Positions 23,761 through 32,340 of a stretch of DNA of 38,335 nucleotides are shown here, in pieces. The stretch is taken from positions 1 to 38,335 of the forward strand of contig CAZTGD010000018.1 in assembly GCA_964613055.1 (NCBI GenBank), written 5' to 3'. The notes under the pieces were generated by a model. The model saw only the letters and a list, made by a program, of their open reading frames with translations. It made no database searches and was not told where the DNA came from. Within the stretch, counting starts at the first letter, position 1. Each line of letters starts with the position of its first letter. The translations under genes and the position numbers were made by a program. Source of the DNA: JAXGMQ01 sp964613055 (GTDB lineage: Bacteria > Caldisericota > Caldisericia > JAAYUI01).

Positions 23761-24486
23761 ATGGTTATCCTTGGTAATTGGAAGATGAACATGGTCGTAA
23801 GTAACGCGATCGCCTTTTCGAAGCGTCTCAGAGAGATCGATATACCTGAGGGTGTTGAGATTGGGGTACTGCCTTCATATGTATGTCTGAGTGAAGTCGC
23901 CAATATTCTTGAAGGAAGCAGGATTTCTGTTGGTGCTCAGGATTGTTATTACGAGGATCAGGGTGCTTTTACAGGGGAAGTCTCCCCGCTTCAACTCAAA
24001 GACCTTGGAATGAAGTGGTGTCTTGTTGGACATTCAGAGCGGAGACAGATGTTCTATGAAACAGATGAAGACACCCGCAGGAAGGTTGTTTCACTCATGA
24101 GACATGGAATAAACCCTGTTCTGTGTGTTGGCGAGACGCTTGCCCAAAGGGAGGCGGGAAGGATGTTCGGGATAATATCATCCCAATTGGTCAGATCGCT
24201 GGAGCGGTTAAAACTGAACGACGAATTCACTATCGCCTATGAGCCCATCTGGGCTATTGGTACGGGCATAACAGCCAAACCTAAACAGGTTGAGGAAGCC
24301 ACCTCTGTGATTCGACAGATAGCTGAACGTATGCACAGGAACACCAGATTCAATGTGCTTTACGGCGGTTCGGTTAACGAGGATAACGCAAAAAACCTCA
24401 TTAGTAATGGTGTTGACGGCTTCCTTGTAGGTGGAGCTTCCCTTTCTGTGACCAGGTTTTCGAAGATAATCGATTCAGCGAGATAA
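23761..24486 (+). CDS. tpiA: Triosephosphate isomerase
   Basis: A 241-aa TIM barrel. Catalytic residues are K8 (GNWKMN), H91 (VGHSERR) and E161 (AYEPIWAIGTG); the phosphate loop is YGGSVNEDNA and VGGASL. It interconverts DHAP and glyceraldehyde 3-phosphate. It stands alone, without gapA or pgk nearby. ACGGGGG upstream serves as ribosome site. Its end is four bases from the end of the convergent membrane-protein gene. The protein is slightly short (usual about 250) but complete. Confidence 0.96.
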   Translation: MVILGNWKMNMVVSNAIAFSKRLREIDIPEGVEIGVLPSYVCLSEVANILEGSRISVGAQDCYYEDQGAFTGEVSPLQLKDLGMKWCLVGHSERRQMFYETDEDTRRKVVSLMRHGINPVLCVGETLAQREAGRMFGIISSQLVRSLERLKLNDEFTIAYEPIWAIGTGITAKPKQVEEATSVIRQIAERMHRNTRFNVLYGGSVNEDNAKNLISNGVDGFLVGGASLSVTRFSKIIDSAR

Positions 24487-24490
24487 ACGA

Positions 24491-25207
24491 TCAGATAGCA
24501 ACGGGGGGGAACATGGGCCATCCTATGAATTGGATGATGATCCAGAGGGCGATGAGGTATAACACCTCAAATGAAACCCACATGACGATAGCTATCTTCC
24601 AGCTTTCGGCAAGCTCAACTTTGATGTCCCAAAGCAACACGCCCGAAGCAATAAGGAAGGCACATAAGGTCGCATAGAATTGCCATCCAAGATACAAATA
24701 ACTGCTTGTGAGAACAGCGGAGATTGATGTCAGCGTATATACGGGAGCGGTAAAAAACCACTTGTTCAAGTGTGGTGCGTATTCGGCATTGGTGGCGACG
24801 AGTGTTGCATCGAATTGTATGGCGATAATGGACAGCAATGCTAATAGAGCCATTACCCCAAAGACCTTTACGGCACGATACTTCAACTCACTCTTCACCC
24901 ACGACACCGCATACAATATGAAGAACATAATCGATAGTATGAGCAGTCGATCCATGAAAGGCGAGAATCCACCCCTGCCTGCCAGGTATATCTTCCCAAA
25001 TACACCGCTGTTGATCATCCAAAGAACAATGGGTAGCATGAACATCACACCGGCGATGAATAGAATGCCAACCTCAGATATCAGTTCCTTTGTACTCTCT
25101 TTTAAACCACCAAAGAGTCCTTTTTTTTCTTCCTTAGCGCTGATTTCCTGTTTATCCTCGCTGGCTTGTGTGTCAACTGTTTGAGTATCAATCTCTTTAT
25201 TTTCCAT
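24491..25207 (-). CDS. Polytopic membrane protein, unknown function
   Basis: A 238-aa protein from the ATG at 25207. The frame is open further upstream (to 25510), but a good promoter ends ten bases before 25207, so the shorter form is chosen. About 45 N-terminal residues are charged and Gln/Thr/Lys-rich. Six likely TM helices follow, for example VGILFIAGVMFMLPIVLWMI and LLILSIMFFILYAVSWV. The C-terminus is IIQFIGWPMFPPVAI. No family is recognised. It forms a single-gene unit, divergent from the GNAT operon and convergent with tpiA. Confidence 0.75.
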   Translation of the reverse strand: MENKEIDTQTVDTQASEDKQEISAKEEKKGLFGGLKESTKELISEVGILFIAGVMFMLPIVLWMINSGVFGKIYLAGRGGFSPFMDRLLILSIMFFILYAVSWVKSELKYRAVKVFGVMALLALLSIIAIQFDATLVATNAEYAPHLNKWFFTAPVYTLTSISAVLTSSYLYLGWQFYATLCAFLIASGVLLWDIKVELAESWKIAIVMWVSFEVLYLIALWIIIQFIGWPMFPPVAI

Positions 25208-25217
25208 AGCAGGACGG

Positions 25218-25246
25218 ATTATAAGTGAATCCTCAGTTCCCGTCAA
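25218..25246 (-). promoter_or_regulatory. Promoter of the 25207 membrane-protein gene, predicted leaderless
   Basis: On the minus strand TTGACG (25246-25241), 17 bases, TATAAT (25223-25218). Only ten bases separate the -10 box from the ATG, and no Shine-Dalgarno is present, so the transcript is predicted to have almost no leader. Confidence 0.7.
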
Positions 25247-25252
25247 CATTAC

Positions 25253-25281
25253 TTGCCAACATGACCAACGTGGTTTATTAT
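25253..25281 (+). promoter_or_regulatory. Promoter of the GNAT-symporter operon, predicted leaderless
   Basis: TTGCCA, 17 bases, TATTAT, ending seven bases before the GTG at 25289. No Shine-Dalgarno fits between. It is back-to-back with the minus-strand promoter at 25218-25246. Confidence 0.6.
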
Positions 25282-25288
25282 CTACATC

Positions 25289-25777
25289 GTGCGTTATGAT
25301 AATAATGAAATAAGACTTCCTGAGTGGGCGCTCTCTCATATGAAAGAATCCACATCCACTGCTATGCTCCCTGCTCCAAGAAATGAAGATATCAACCAGG
25401 TTGAACATCCATGTATTGAAAACTGTGAACTCTTTTGGTCTGTTCAGGATGCAAACGATGCACTTGTCGGATTTGTCGGTATATCCCAAATCGACTGGAA
25501 ATCTCGTCATGTTGAATTATTCGTCTCAGGTGGAGAAAAAAGTGCTGATCATCTTAAGATCGCTATTGACAGAATGATTAAACACTGCCATGATTCACTC
25601 AATATGAATCGCGTGCACGCGAGAGTTGCAAACGACAATGTCCTGTGTAAATTGCTTGAAGAGTTGGGTTTCACTCGAGAGGCAGTACTTGCAGATCACG
25701 CCTGGATAAACGGTGGTTATCATGATGTTGTCTGGTTCGGGATGCTGAATTCTGACAGGAATGGAGGGAGTGTGTGA
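25289..25777 (+). CDS. GNAT-family N-acetyltransferase
   Basis: A 162-aa protein with the GNAT pattern: LVGFVGISQIDWKSRHVELFV (beta strands 2-4), a helix (IAIDRMIKHC), then VHARVANDNVLCKLLEELGF.REAVL and ending HDVVWFGML, as in RimJ/RimL-like members. These use acetyl-CoA to modify amines; the acceptor is unknown. The start is GTG at the likely transcription start. The first about 30 residues do not resemble the usual GNAT N-terminus, so the true start could be further in, for example ATG 25340. It is first in a chain of eight abutting genes. Confidence 0.82.
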   Translation: MRYDNNEIRLPEWALSHMKESTSTAMLPAPRNEDINQVEHPCIENCELFWSVQDANDALVGFVGISQIDWKSRHVELFVSGGEKSADHLKIAIDRMIKHCHDSLNMNRVHARVANDNVLCKLLEELGFTREAVLADHAWINGGYHDVVWFGMLNSDRNGGSV

Positions 25778-26511
25778 GTGGGAAGATGTTATGGTTGATT
25801 GTCATTGAAGCTGTTCTCCTGATTGTTATAACCGTTGCGTTCGCACCCGTTGGGTATCTGGGTATAGAGGTTGAGCCGGATGGATCAACGCTGTTTCTTG
25901 ATGGTCATTTCATCGGTCACTCCCCAATGTATCTGGCGTTCATAACACCGAAACACTACCATCTGGAGGTCGGAAAGGTTGCCGTAAACGGTGGAGTAGC
26001 CTATAAAGGCAAGACGGCAAACCTCTATGTCAGGCGATTCACCAAAACCATGACCTCATTTGAACTGGAACCTTTGTATTCATATGTAATCCGCTCTGAA
26101 CCACCGGGCGCAACAATTACTGTCGACGGCAAGGTTTATGATGAAGAGACACCATGCAGGATATATAACGTTGAAGCAGGCAAGCATGAGATGATACTGG
26201 ATCTTGAAGGACAACCCTCCATAAGATACATCATCGACACAAAAGAGACACCAGAGAATCTGTTTCTGGATTTCAACTCCAACTACAAGCTCTACTGCGA
26301 TTCCTTCCCTCAAGGAGCGAGGGTCAGGATAGATGGTATCATATCTGGAAAAACGCCCTGCATGGTTGAGGGTTTGACAAAGGATGAACACACGTTTGAG
26401 CTAGAATTGCATGGATGGAAAACCCTGAGATCTGTTGTTAATCTTGCAGAGAAAGGCAACAAGGTAACCTTCACACTCGCCAGAGACCATCAGCCAGTGG
26501 AGAGTCCATGA
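25774..26511 (+). CDS. PEGA-domain protein with N-terminal anchor
   Basis: A 245-aa protein. A hydrophobic segment (residues 5-27) anchors it in the membrane. Three PEGA-like repeats follow: VEPDGSTLFLDGHFIGHSP, SEPPGATITVDGKVYDEETP and SFPQGARVRIDGIISGKTP. Each has the G-A/S...DG...TP signature followed by a GKH/DEHTFEL strand. PEGA domains are surface beta-sandwich modules of unclear function. The GTG start overlaps the GNAT stop. The neighbours downstream are a lipoprotein and a TPR protein, so a cell-envelope role is likely. Confidence 0.85.
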   Translation: MSGKMLWLIVIEAVLLIVITVAFAPVGYLGIEVEPDGSTLFLDGHFIGHSPMYLAFITPKHYHLEVGKVAVNGGVAYKGKTANLYVRRFTKTMTSFELEPLYSYVIRSEPPGATITVDGKVYDEETPCRIYNVEAGKHEMILDLEGQPSIRYIIDTKETPENLFLDFNSNYKLYCDSFPQGARVRIDGIISGKTPCMVEGLTKDEHTFELELHGWKTLRSVVNLAEKGNKVTFTLARDHQPVESP

Positions 26512-27008
26512 TGAGAAGAAATACTATTGCTGGAGTAGTAGGCGTTTTAATACTTATCGTCATTGTAATGGTTTCTGGATGTGGAACTTCGTCTGTAAAA
26601 ACAATAAAAACGATTGATATGGATTGGGGCAGTATCAGTCTGCTTGAGGGCTGGAAGGTGGTCGACAACGATGGTGAGAGTGTAATTATAACCAATATCG
26701 ACTTTGAACACCTGACTGTTTACACAAACATCACAGACAATCCGAAGAATTTTGAGACTTGGGCAATTGAGTACGCCGTTTCAACAGGGCGCACGCCTGG
26801 GGATGTCGGTAGTAGAGAAATCGCTGGGATAAAGGCACAAAGTTTCACCACACAAGTCAGGTCCGGCAAGGCGAATCTCGATGAAACGCTGTATCTGTTG
26901 CCACTCAACGGTGAGAATGCGCTGTCCATAGTTACAGCAATCCCAGATGATTCAAGCCCCAGTGGTCAAGTAAGGCAAATACTTGATTCAATTAAGGTGG
27001 TTCGGTGA
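26508..27008 (+). CDS. Lipoprotein, PsbP-like fold candidate
   Basis: A 166-aa lipoprotein: after two Met, a hydrophobic stretch ends in the lipobox VSGC (residues 22-25), so signal peptidase II cleavage is expected. The mature part (SISLLEGWKVVDNDGESVIITN... and GQVRQILDSIKVV at the end) resembles the small PsbP/DUF1795-like domain that often occurs in bacterial lipoproteins; this is only a pattern match. It overlaps the PEGA gene by four bases and the TPR gene by one. Confidence 0.75.
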   Translation: MMRRNTIAGVVGVLILIVIVMVSGCGTSSVKTIKTIDMDWGSISLLEGWKVVDNDGESVIITNIDFEHLTVYTNITDNPKNFETWAIEYAVSTGRTPGDVGSREIAGIKAQSFTTQVRSGKANLDETLYLLPLNGENALSIVTAIPDDSSPSGQVRQILDSIKVVR

Positions 27009-28417
27009 TGGTTCAAGATGAGGTGAGTGAAACAAGGAATCGCATCCTAGATGAGGATGTACTCGCACATATAACCAATGCTACTGACGAGTTTGAAATG
27101 GGACACATCGAAGAAACGTGCCAGGTCTTGGAGGACCCCAACTTCGACATCAGCAGACTAACACCATCCATAGCAGTACTGCTTCTCAGACAGAAAGCCG
27201 GATACTATTTTATCACAGGTGAAAAGGAGAAATGCTTCAAGGTGCTTGTTGACCTTGGAGAATTGAACCGCAATACAGGCGAGTACGAGGAAGCGATAAA
27301 GTCATTCTCTACAGCCCGTACACTCGAACCGGAAGACATAAACCTAAAATACAAGATAGCCGAGAGCATAGTGATGTCTGGAGACATACCTGTTGGATTT
27401 GCTAAGTTAAAATCGATTATCGAGGAGAAACCTGATCTGGATGTTGCTGTTACACTATTGCTTAAGTGTGCAAAGCGATATAGACCTGAATCTGTGGTTG
27501 ATCTGATCCCTGATCACCTCAGCAGAAACCCCGAAGATACATCAGCTTATCGATATGCGATAGACATCTACGAGAAACTGGAGATGAAAACCAAGGCTAT
27601 CTCTGTAAGGGAAAAGCTAGTAGAACTGCTTGAGAAAGACGATGGATTGGACTCGTTTGTGTCTGAATGTGCCAGGATATATCCGGGACACAAGCACTTT
27701 TCCGAAAAAAAGCTGGAGCTGGCTATTGACTCTAGCAATTACGATGAAGCCTTCAAAATGCTTAAGCATCTTGTTTCACTGGCTGAACGCCATGACAAGC
27801 TTGAGGATGCTCTCACATACACGGAAATGATGCTTCTGATCGACCTTTCTTCAACACACCTGATGGACAAAGCTGATGAGATCAGGCATAGCCTCGGGTA
27901 TAAGCAAACCCCCTTGAGGTGCAACCCATTACCAGAGGGCGCGCCAGTTCAATCCGATCAATCAAAGCTGTTGAAACTCAACTTTGCTCATATTATCAAC
28001 AATGTATCCGGTCTCATCAATCAGTATCTCCACGAGAATATTGAACTTTCCAAGGGACTGCGATCCTCACTTCTCGAAAAGACCAGACTGCGTTCAATGA
28101 TAAACGCTGAATTTGAGGGGAGCAGTTCGACGCCAACTGAGTTGTGGGCGAAACTCCAATCAGCTGAAAACTCAACGGAAAAACTGGCTGACCTTTTCTG
28201 GCAACACCCTGACTCCAAACCTGTTCTCAAGGCATTGCTTAATTCATATAATGATGATAATGAGCGGGTCATGCTATGGATTGAGATAGCTGAACAAGCT
28301 CAAAAGGATGGAAAGAAAGAACGTATATTCAGCATATTGTCACTACTCACATCAGCCTGTGACTCCCTGGCGGAATTCATAAACAGACTCAATCCTCTTC
28401 TGAAAGAGAGCTATTAG
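27008..28417 (+). CDS. TPR-repeat protein
   Basis: A 469-aa soluble protein without signal peptide. Helical repeats are clear around residues 80-155, for example YEEAIKSFSTARTLEPEDIN and the following GDIPVGFAKLKSIIEEKPD, and weaker ones around residues 180-290. TPRs are protein-binding scaffolds. The ATG at 27008 shares one base with the previous stop, and AAGGTGG lies upstream; GTG at 27005 is an alternative. It is directly followed (six bases) by a mini-ORF and the symporter, suggesting that it works with membrane proteins of the unit. The exact function is unknown. Confidence 0.85.
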   Translation: MVQDEVSETRNRILDEDVLAHITNATDEFEMGHIEETCQVLEDPNFDISRLTPSIAVLLLRQKAGYYFITGEKEKCFKVLVDLGELNRNTGEYEEAIKSFSTARTLEPEDINLKYKIAESIVMSGDIPVGFAKLKSIIEEKPDLDVAVTLLLKCAKRYRPESVVDLIPDHLSRNPEDTSAYRYAIDIYEKLEMKTKAISVREKLVELLEKDDGLDSFVSECARIYPGHKHFSEKKLELAIDSSNYDEAFKMLKHLVSLAERHDKLEDALTYTEMMLLIDLSSTHLMDKADEIRHSLGYKQTPLRCNPLPEGAPVQSDQSKLLKLNFAHIINNVSGLINQYLHENIELSKGLRSSLLEKTRLRSMINAEFEGSSSTPTELWAKLQSAENSTEKLADLFWQHPDSKPVLKALLNSYNDDNERVMLWIEIAEQAQKDGKKERIFSILSLLTSACDSLAEFINRLNPLLKESY

Positions 28418-28423
28418 CATTCC

Positions 28424-28516
28424 GTGGGTTTCTTTGTGTGGCTTGGAGTTATTCTTGCGGTGGTATTTGCCATATGTGCGGTTGTTTACACTGCAATAAA
28501 CTGGGATAGAGAATGA
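28424..28516 (+). CDS. 30-aa single-TM peptide, probable symporter small accessory protein
   Basis: A GTG-started ORF of 30 codons is almost all one hydrophobic helix: FFVWLGVILAVVFAICAVVY followed by TAINWDRE. Its stop overlaps the symporter ATG as ATGA, a typical coupling arrangement. Small peptides of about 30-40 aa with a TM helix and a closing YGIINWNK-like motif are known directly before some sodium:solute symporters, and the Y..INW ending fits. No good Shine-Dalgarno lies at the usual distance; it may depend on translation of the TPR gene, whose stop is six bases upstream. Confidence 0.7.
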   Translation: MGFFVWLGVILAVVFAICAVVYTAINWDRE

Positions 28517-30090
28517 TCGCTAATTTAAATACCATTTATCTTTATATATCTAGCATTCTGTTTTTGATAGTACTGGCATACCTTGCGTGGATGGGGTACA
28601 AGCACACACATGATGGCGATGACTACATGCTGGCGGGTAGAAACGTCCCACCGTGGATGATGGCTGCATCCTATGGTTCTGTCTTCATATCAAGCGCTTC
28701 AATCATTGGTTTTGGCGGGATGGGCAGTAAGGTTGGTTTTGGTATGTTCTGGATCGTTACTGTCAACATAGGAATCGGTGTTTTATTGGCTTATACCGTC
28801 TTCGGTCCAAGGATTCATAGCATTGGTGCGATGCTTGGCGCAAAGACACTGCCAGAACTACTCGGGCGACGATTCAGAAGCAAATGGATTCAGGGAATAG
28901 CCGGCATCACAAACTTTGTATTCATGCCACTCTATGCAGGGGCAGTAATGGTTGGTGTATGCAGGCTCATAGAGCTGTTGCTGGGTATTCCTTTCGGTAT
29001 TTCCCTTGTTATATACGGTTCAATAATAGCTGTGTATGTAGCCGTTGGTGGATTAAAGGGCATGATATACGCAGACGCGGTTCTGGGCCTGCTAAAATTT
29101 GCCGCCATGGCTGTGCTTGCAGTCTTTGTGATGATGCAAACCGGATGGTTCGGTTCATTTGAAACGCTTGGGAACCTCCCAGTGCCCTCTGATTTAATGG
29201 CTCAAGGAATCAAAAGCTTCACTAGCATGCCTGTATTTGGTTCTGAACTGTGGTGGTTGTTGGTTACATCTCTGTTGATGGGTGTGGGTTTGGGCATTCT
29301 CGCTCAACCACAGCTGTCGGTCAGGTTTATGACCCTCAAATCGAAGCTCGATATAAAACGCGCCGTTGGATTCGGCGCTGTTTTCATACTGATCGCAAAT
29401 GGTGGTGCAATCTTTGCCGGCTCAGCTTCTAACATCCTGTCCGTCAGGGACGCAGGACAACTGACCTTTAACTTGGTCGGCAACGTTGATTCTGTTATAC
29501 CCTATGCCGTAGGTAATTACACTCCAATGTGGTTTGCATATATCCTGTTGTTTACACTGATACTGGCATCAATATCCGCATCCACCGCTCAGGTCCACGC
29601 GATGGCAACATCGCTGGGTCATGATGTGTTCAATGCCAACAGCACCAAGAATGATACAACACATGGCAAGAACTGGGAACTGAAAGCTGTCAGAATAAGC
29701 ACCTTTATTGCACTGGTCTATATATTACTGGTTGCATTTGTTCTACCCAAAAGCATTATCGCCATCGCCACAGCTATATTCTTTGGTATCGCGGGTGCCA
29801 CTTTTCTACCAGCTCTGATTGGAGCAATATTCTGGAGACGGTGTACACGAGTTGCGGTTCTTTCATCTATGGCTTTAGGGTTCTCATCCTGTGCGTTGAT
29901 GTATCTGTTTGTACATATCAGGGAGTCAAGTGGACTCGGTGTGTGCAATCTGCTTTTGGGAACTGAATGTGTTGCATCCAATTCCTGGCTGAGGTTTCTA
30001 GATCCAGCCATAATTGCAGTCCCATTGTCTTTTCTGACACTCATTATCGTAACTCTGACGACAAGGAGGTCGAATGAGGTTCGCATCTAG
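28513..30090 (+). CDS. Sodium:solute symporter (SSS family)
   Basis: A 525-aa protein with about 13 TM helices. The early motif DDYMLAGRNVPPWMMAASYGSVFISSASIIGFGG is characteristic for SSS, followed by YVAVGGLKGMIYADAVLGL (the family's VYTVxGGxxAVxxTDxxQ region). It uses a sodium gradient to import small solutes such as carboxylates, amino acids or sugars; the substrate cannot be inferred. Its start overlaps the mini-ORF stop, and its end overlaps the next lipoprotein gene by 17 bases. The co-encoded lipoproteins may be envelope partners. Confidence 0.92.
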   Translation: MIANLNTIYLYISSILFLIVLAYLAWMGYKHTHDGDDYMLAGRNVPPWMMAASYGSVFISSASIIGFGGMGSKVGFGMFWIVTVNIGIGVLLAYTVFGPRIHSIGAMLGAKTLPELLGRRFRSKWIQGIAGITNFVFMPLYAGAVMVGVCRLIELLLGIPFGISLVIYGSIIAVYVAVGGLKGMIYADAVLGLLKFAAMAVLAVFVMMQTGWFGSFETLGNLPVPSDLMAQGIKSFTSMPVFGSELWWLLVTSLLMGVGLGILAQPQLSVRFMTLKSKLDIKRAVGFGAVFILIANGGAIFAGSASNILSVRDAGQLTFNLVGNVDSVIPYAVGNYTPMWFAYILLFTLILASISASTAQVHAMATSLGHDVFNANSTKNDTTHGKNWELKAVRISTFIALVYILLVAFVLPKSIIAIATAIFFGIAGATFLPALIGAIFWRRCTRVAVLSSMALGFSSCALMYLFVHIRESSGLGVCNLLLGTECVASNSWLRFLDPAIIAVPLSFLTLIIVTLTTRRSNEVRI

Positions 30091-30511
30091 TCTTTTTGTC
30101 ATTCTATTAGTTACATCATTTATAGCATGCACAAATCCAGTTGATGAAAGCATCAGTCTGTATGAAGACTTCAGGAGAAGCTGGAGAAACTCAAATAATT
30201 ATCAATTTCTGGATTACTACTATCCAGAAACAACCGATGAGAGTGACATTGAAAACATAAAAGCAGAACGTGACCATCTTGTTGAACAGGTTGGAGATCT
30301 AAATAAATTTGTGACAATTGAAATTGATCACGCTCGTAAACTTGACAAATGGGTCTTTGAAGGTCAAGTTTTCTACGAGGGGACAATAGAAATTAATTCT
30401 ACTGTCAGGTACGAGGATGATCTGACTTTTCAAGAGATAGCATATGTGGTGGTTGATGAGAATCACAAACGTTGGATAGCACACTCGCAGATAAGGAAGG
30501 AGAACAAATGA
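30074..30511 (+). CDS. Small lipoprotein, unknown function
   Basis: A 145-aa lipoprotein with signal MRFASSLFVILLVTSFIAC, lipid-attachment Cys at 19. The mature part resembles a small alpha+beta NTF2/SnoaL-like pattern (long helix ISLYEDFRRSWRNSNNYQFLDYYYPETT, then strands). AAGGAGGTCGA lies just upstream of the ATG, inside the symporter gene. The next gene overlaps its stop (ATGA). I see no family that would give a function. Confidence 0.75.
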   Translation: MRFASSLFVILLVTSFIACTNPVDESISLYEDFRRSWRNSNNYQFLDYYYPETTDESDIENIKAERDHLVEQVGDLNKFVTIEIDHARKLDKWVFEGQVFYEGTIEINSTVRYEDDLTFQEIAYVVVDENHKRWIAHSQIRKENK

Positions 30512-31407
30512 GAAAATATATAATAATATTATCAATAATATTATTTATCAGCGGATGTGGGAGTAATGCAGTTAATGTTGATATACCGTTTGATGGTTTG
30601 AAAGCAGAAGCATGCAGGCATTATGCAGACTACCTTTCGCTTGTTGCAAATGGAGAATACGATAAAGCCTTTGAATACGAGGATTACTCACTGTGGCCAT
30701 CACTTATAAAAGATAGGTATCTTGAATTGCGCTCTCTCTACCCTGATTTTTCATCACTTCTGGCAAAATCAACCATCAGATTCACACAGTGCGTTGAACA
30801 AGAGGAGTGGGGTATTTATGGAAACACCTTTTCAGATGTCTTCATGATAGCCTTTGATGTTGATATGCCAGACTCGGTGACGCCCGAAGAGGATATTTTC
30901 AAAGAGATACTCGAAAAGAGAGATAACGTTACGGTTATGGTGACAGCCGATGGACAACCGAAGTTCCTTCCGTGCGTTGGTCCAGAGCTGTATCTGATAG
31001 ATGAGGCGATCAGGACATATGGGAATTATGTGTCAGCGATCAAGAACGCTGAATACAGCAGGTTGTATGACTTTGAGGTGTCTGCAGTAACACAGAACAC
31101 GACCAGGGAGCAGGTTCAGATGGACTGGGATTCTGGCTATGGTAGAGAGATTACACAGCTGGTAGAGATGGTGAATCCAGAGCCGATTGGTGGTAGGGTG
31201 GTGTTCCAACCAAACGCTTTGGGTATCAACTACAGGTGGGGGGTCTATGTGTATGTGGTTATGGACACGGATGATATCAACATTGAGAATCTTACCGACA
31301 TTCAAAAGCTGATCGTGGATGATTGGCAGAACGGAACAAACACAAAGGTGTTGATGGTGCCAGAGAATGAAGAGTGGAAGGTGTTTGCTGAGAATCCACT
31401 GTTCTGA
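30508..31407 (+). CDS. Lipoprotein with two related domains, unknown function
   Basis: A 299-aa lipoprotein: MRKYIIILSIILFISGC with a lipobox. The start at ATG 30508 is supported by AAGGAGAAC upstream and overlap with the previous stop; an earlier in-frame start (30472) lacks these. Two similar halves seem present: ACRHYADYLSLVANGEYDKA...YEDYSLWP (residues 34-60) and AIRTYGNYVSAIKNAEYSRLYDFEVSA (about 170-196). Both are Y-rich helices starting a NTF2-like or cystatin-like unit. The neighbouring lipoprotein may be related. It closes the eight-gene unit. Confidence 0.75.
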   Translation: MRKYIIILSIILFISGCGSNAVNVDIPFDGLKAEACRHYADYLSLVANGEYDKAFEYEDYSLWPSLIKDRYLELRSLYPDFSSLLAKSTIRFTQCVEQEEWGIYGNTFSDVFMIAFDVDMPDSVTPEEDIFKEILEKRDNVTVMVTADGQPKFLPCVGPELYLIDEAIRTYGNYVSAIKNAEYSRLYDFEVSAVTQNTTREQVQMDWDSGYGREITQLVEMVNPEPIGGRVVFQPNALGINYRWGVYVYVVMDTDDINIENLTDIQKLIVDDWQNGTNTKVLMVPENEEWKVFAENPLF

Positions 31408-31419
31408 ACATTTTAATAT

Positions 31420-31447
31420 TTGACTACGTCCGTTATCCATATATAAT
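31420..31447 (+). promoter_or_regulatory. Promoter of the split lipoprotein gene
   Basis: TTGACT, 16 bases, consensus TATAAT, 38 bases before the ATG at 31486, which has GCAGGGGGT upstream. Confidence 0.75.
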
Positions 31448-31485
31448 CAGTCCAGCTGTCTTAATTCATACGCAGGGGGTGCGAT

Positions 31486-32316
31486 ATGTACAACAATGGA
31501 ACAAAGACGATAGCCTTCATTCTATGTGTAACACTCATGATGCCAGTTACTATGCTGACTGGATGTGGTGAACTGGAAGCAGTATACACAGCCTTCTGGA
31601 GCATGGACCAGTCAGAGCAACCCCAATCATACTATACGCTGTCCCAATTGACTGAAGCCTTCCCGCTGACACCCACTGCAGAGGACAAGACAGACGCTAC
31701 CAAGAAAGACCCAAATCAGACAGACCAGCAACAAAGGGAAAGGGATAAACACAGCCCAGCCAGCCAATCCGTGTTCAACACACTCACCCTGGAGATGTTC
31801 CCAGGGGATCAAAGAGCTGTAACCTTCAGGATATGGAACCGTCTGCAGTCACCAAATACAACAACAACCTTCCACCTGGATGCAGACAAGAAGTGGATAA
31901 CCTTTGACACAAAGAGAGTGAAACTGTCTACCCCAAAGGCACCCGATCATCAGGAATCTGCAGATGATACAGAACCTTCAAAACTCGCCCATGTAGGCTC
32001 AGAGGTGAATATCCGAAGACTCCCCACTACACACACAGACGTACTACTGACAACAGAGCAACAGACAGACTACCCATTCCTCTCCAAGGCGATAGGGGAG
32101 GATGACGACAAGGTGTGGTATCAGATACAGCTTGATGGGCAGACTGAAGGCTGGGTACGCTCTGACCTGGCACAAATTAAACCCGCAAAAGACATCAACA
32201 CACAAGACATCACGAACATGCAAGCCTTCGCCACCGTAACATGCACCATCACCCTACCAGAAGATATCACCCTCCCTCATGAATCAACCATCACCGTCAC
32301 CCCTGCTAAGGGATAG
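31486..32316 (+). CDS. Lipoprotein with SH3-like domain; 5' part of an amber-split gene
   Basis: A 276-aa lipoprotein: signal with LTGC lipobox (Cys at 27). Residues about 60-90 are a charged Thr/Gln/Lys linker. About 95-145 is a beta-sandwich segment (LEMFPGDQRAVTFRIWNRLQ...WITFD). About 168-232 is a bacterial SH3-type domain (HVGSEVNIRRLPTTH...VWYQIQLDGQTEGWVRSDLA), normally a wall-binding module. The frame then returns to sandwich-like strands and ends at a TAG right after TITVTPAKG. The next codons, in the same frame, continue the same type of domain with no break to 34239. This suggests one gene of about 917 codons, interrupted by a nonsense codon or a sequencing error. Confidence 0.7.
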   Translation: MYNNGTKTIAFILCVTLMMPVTMLTGCGELEAVYTAFWSMDQSEQPQSYYTLSQLTEAFPLTPTAEDKTDATKKDPNQTDQQQRERDKHSPASQSVFNTLTLEMFPGDQRAVTFRIWNRLQSPNTTTTFHLDADKKWITFDTKRVKLSTPKAPDHQESADDTEPSKLAHVGSEVNIRRLPTTHTDVLLTTEQQTDYPFLSKAIGEDDDKVWYQIQLDGQTEGWVRSDLAQIKPAKDINTQDITNMQAFATVTCTITLPEDITLPHESTITVTPAKG

Positions 32317-32340
32317 CAGACCAGTCTGAAGCTGAAGATA

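Noticed and set aside
25208..25510. N-terminal extension of the minus-strand membrane protein to 25510
   Set aside because: It would run through both divergent promoters and into the GNAT gene; the promoter before 25207 fixes the shorter start.
30472..30507. Earlier start for the 299-aa lipoprotein
   Set aside because: It would spoil the lipoprotein signal and lacks a ribosome site; ATG 30508 has both.
32314..32316. Recoding of TAG (for example pyrrolysine)
   Set aside because: TAG ends several other genes in the window (for example at 3279, 6145 and 28417), and no pyl genes are visible; mutation or error is simpler.
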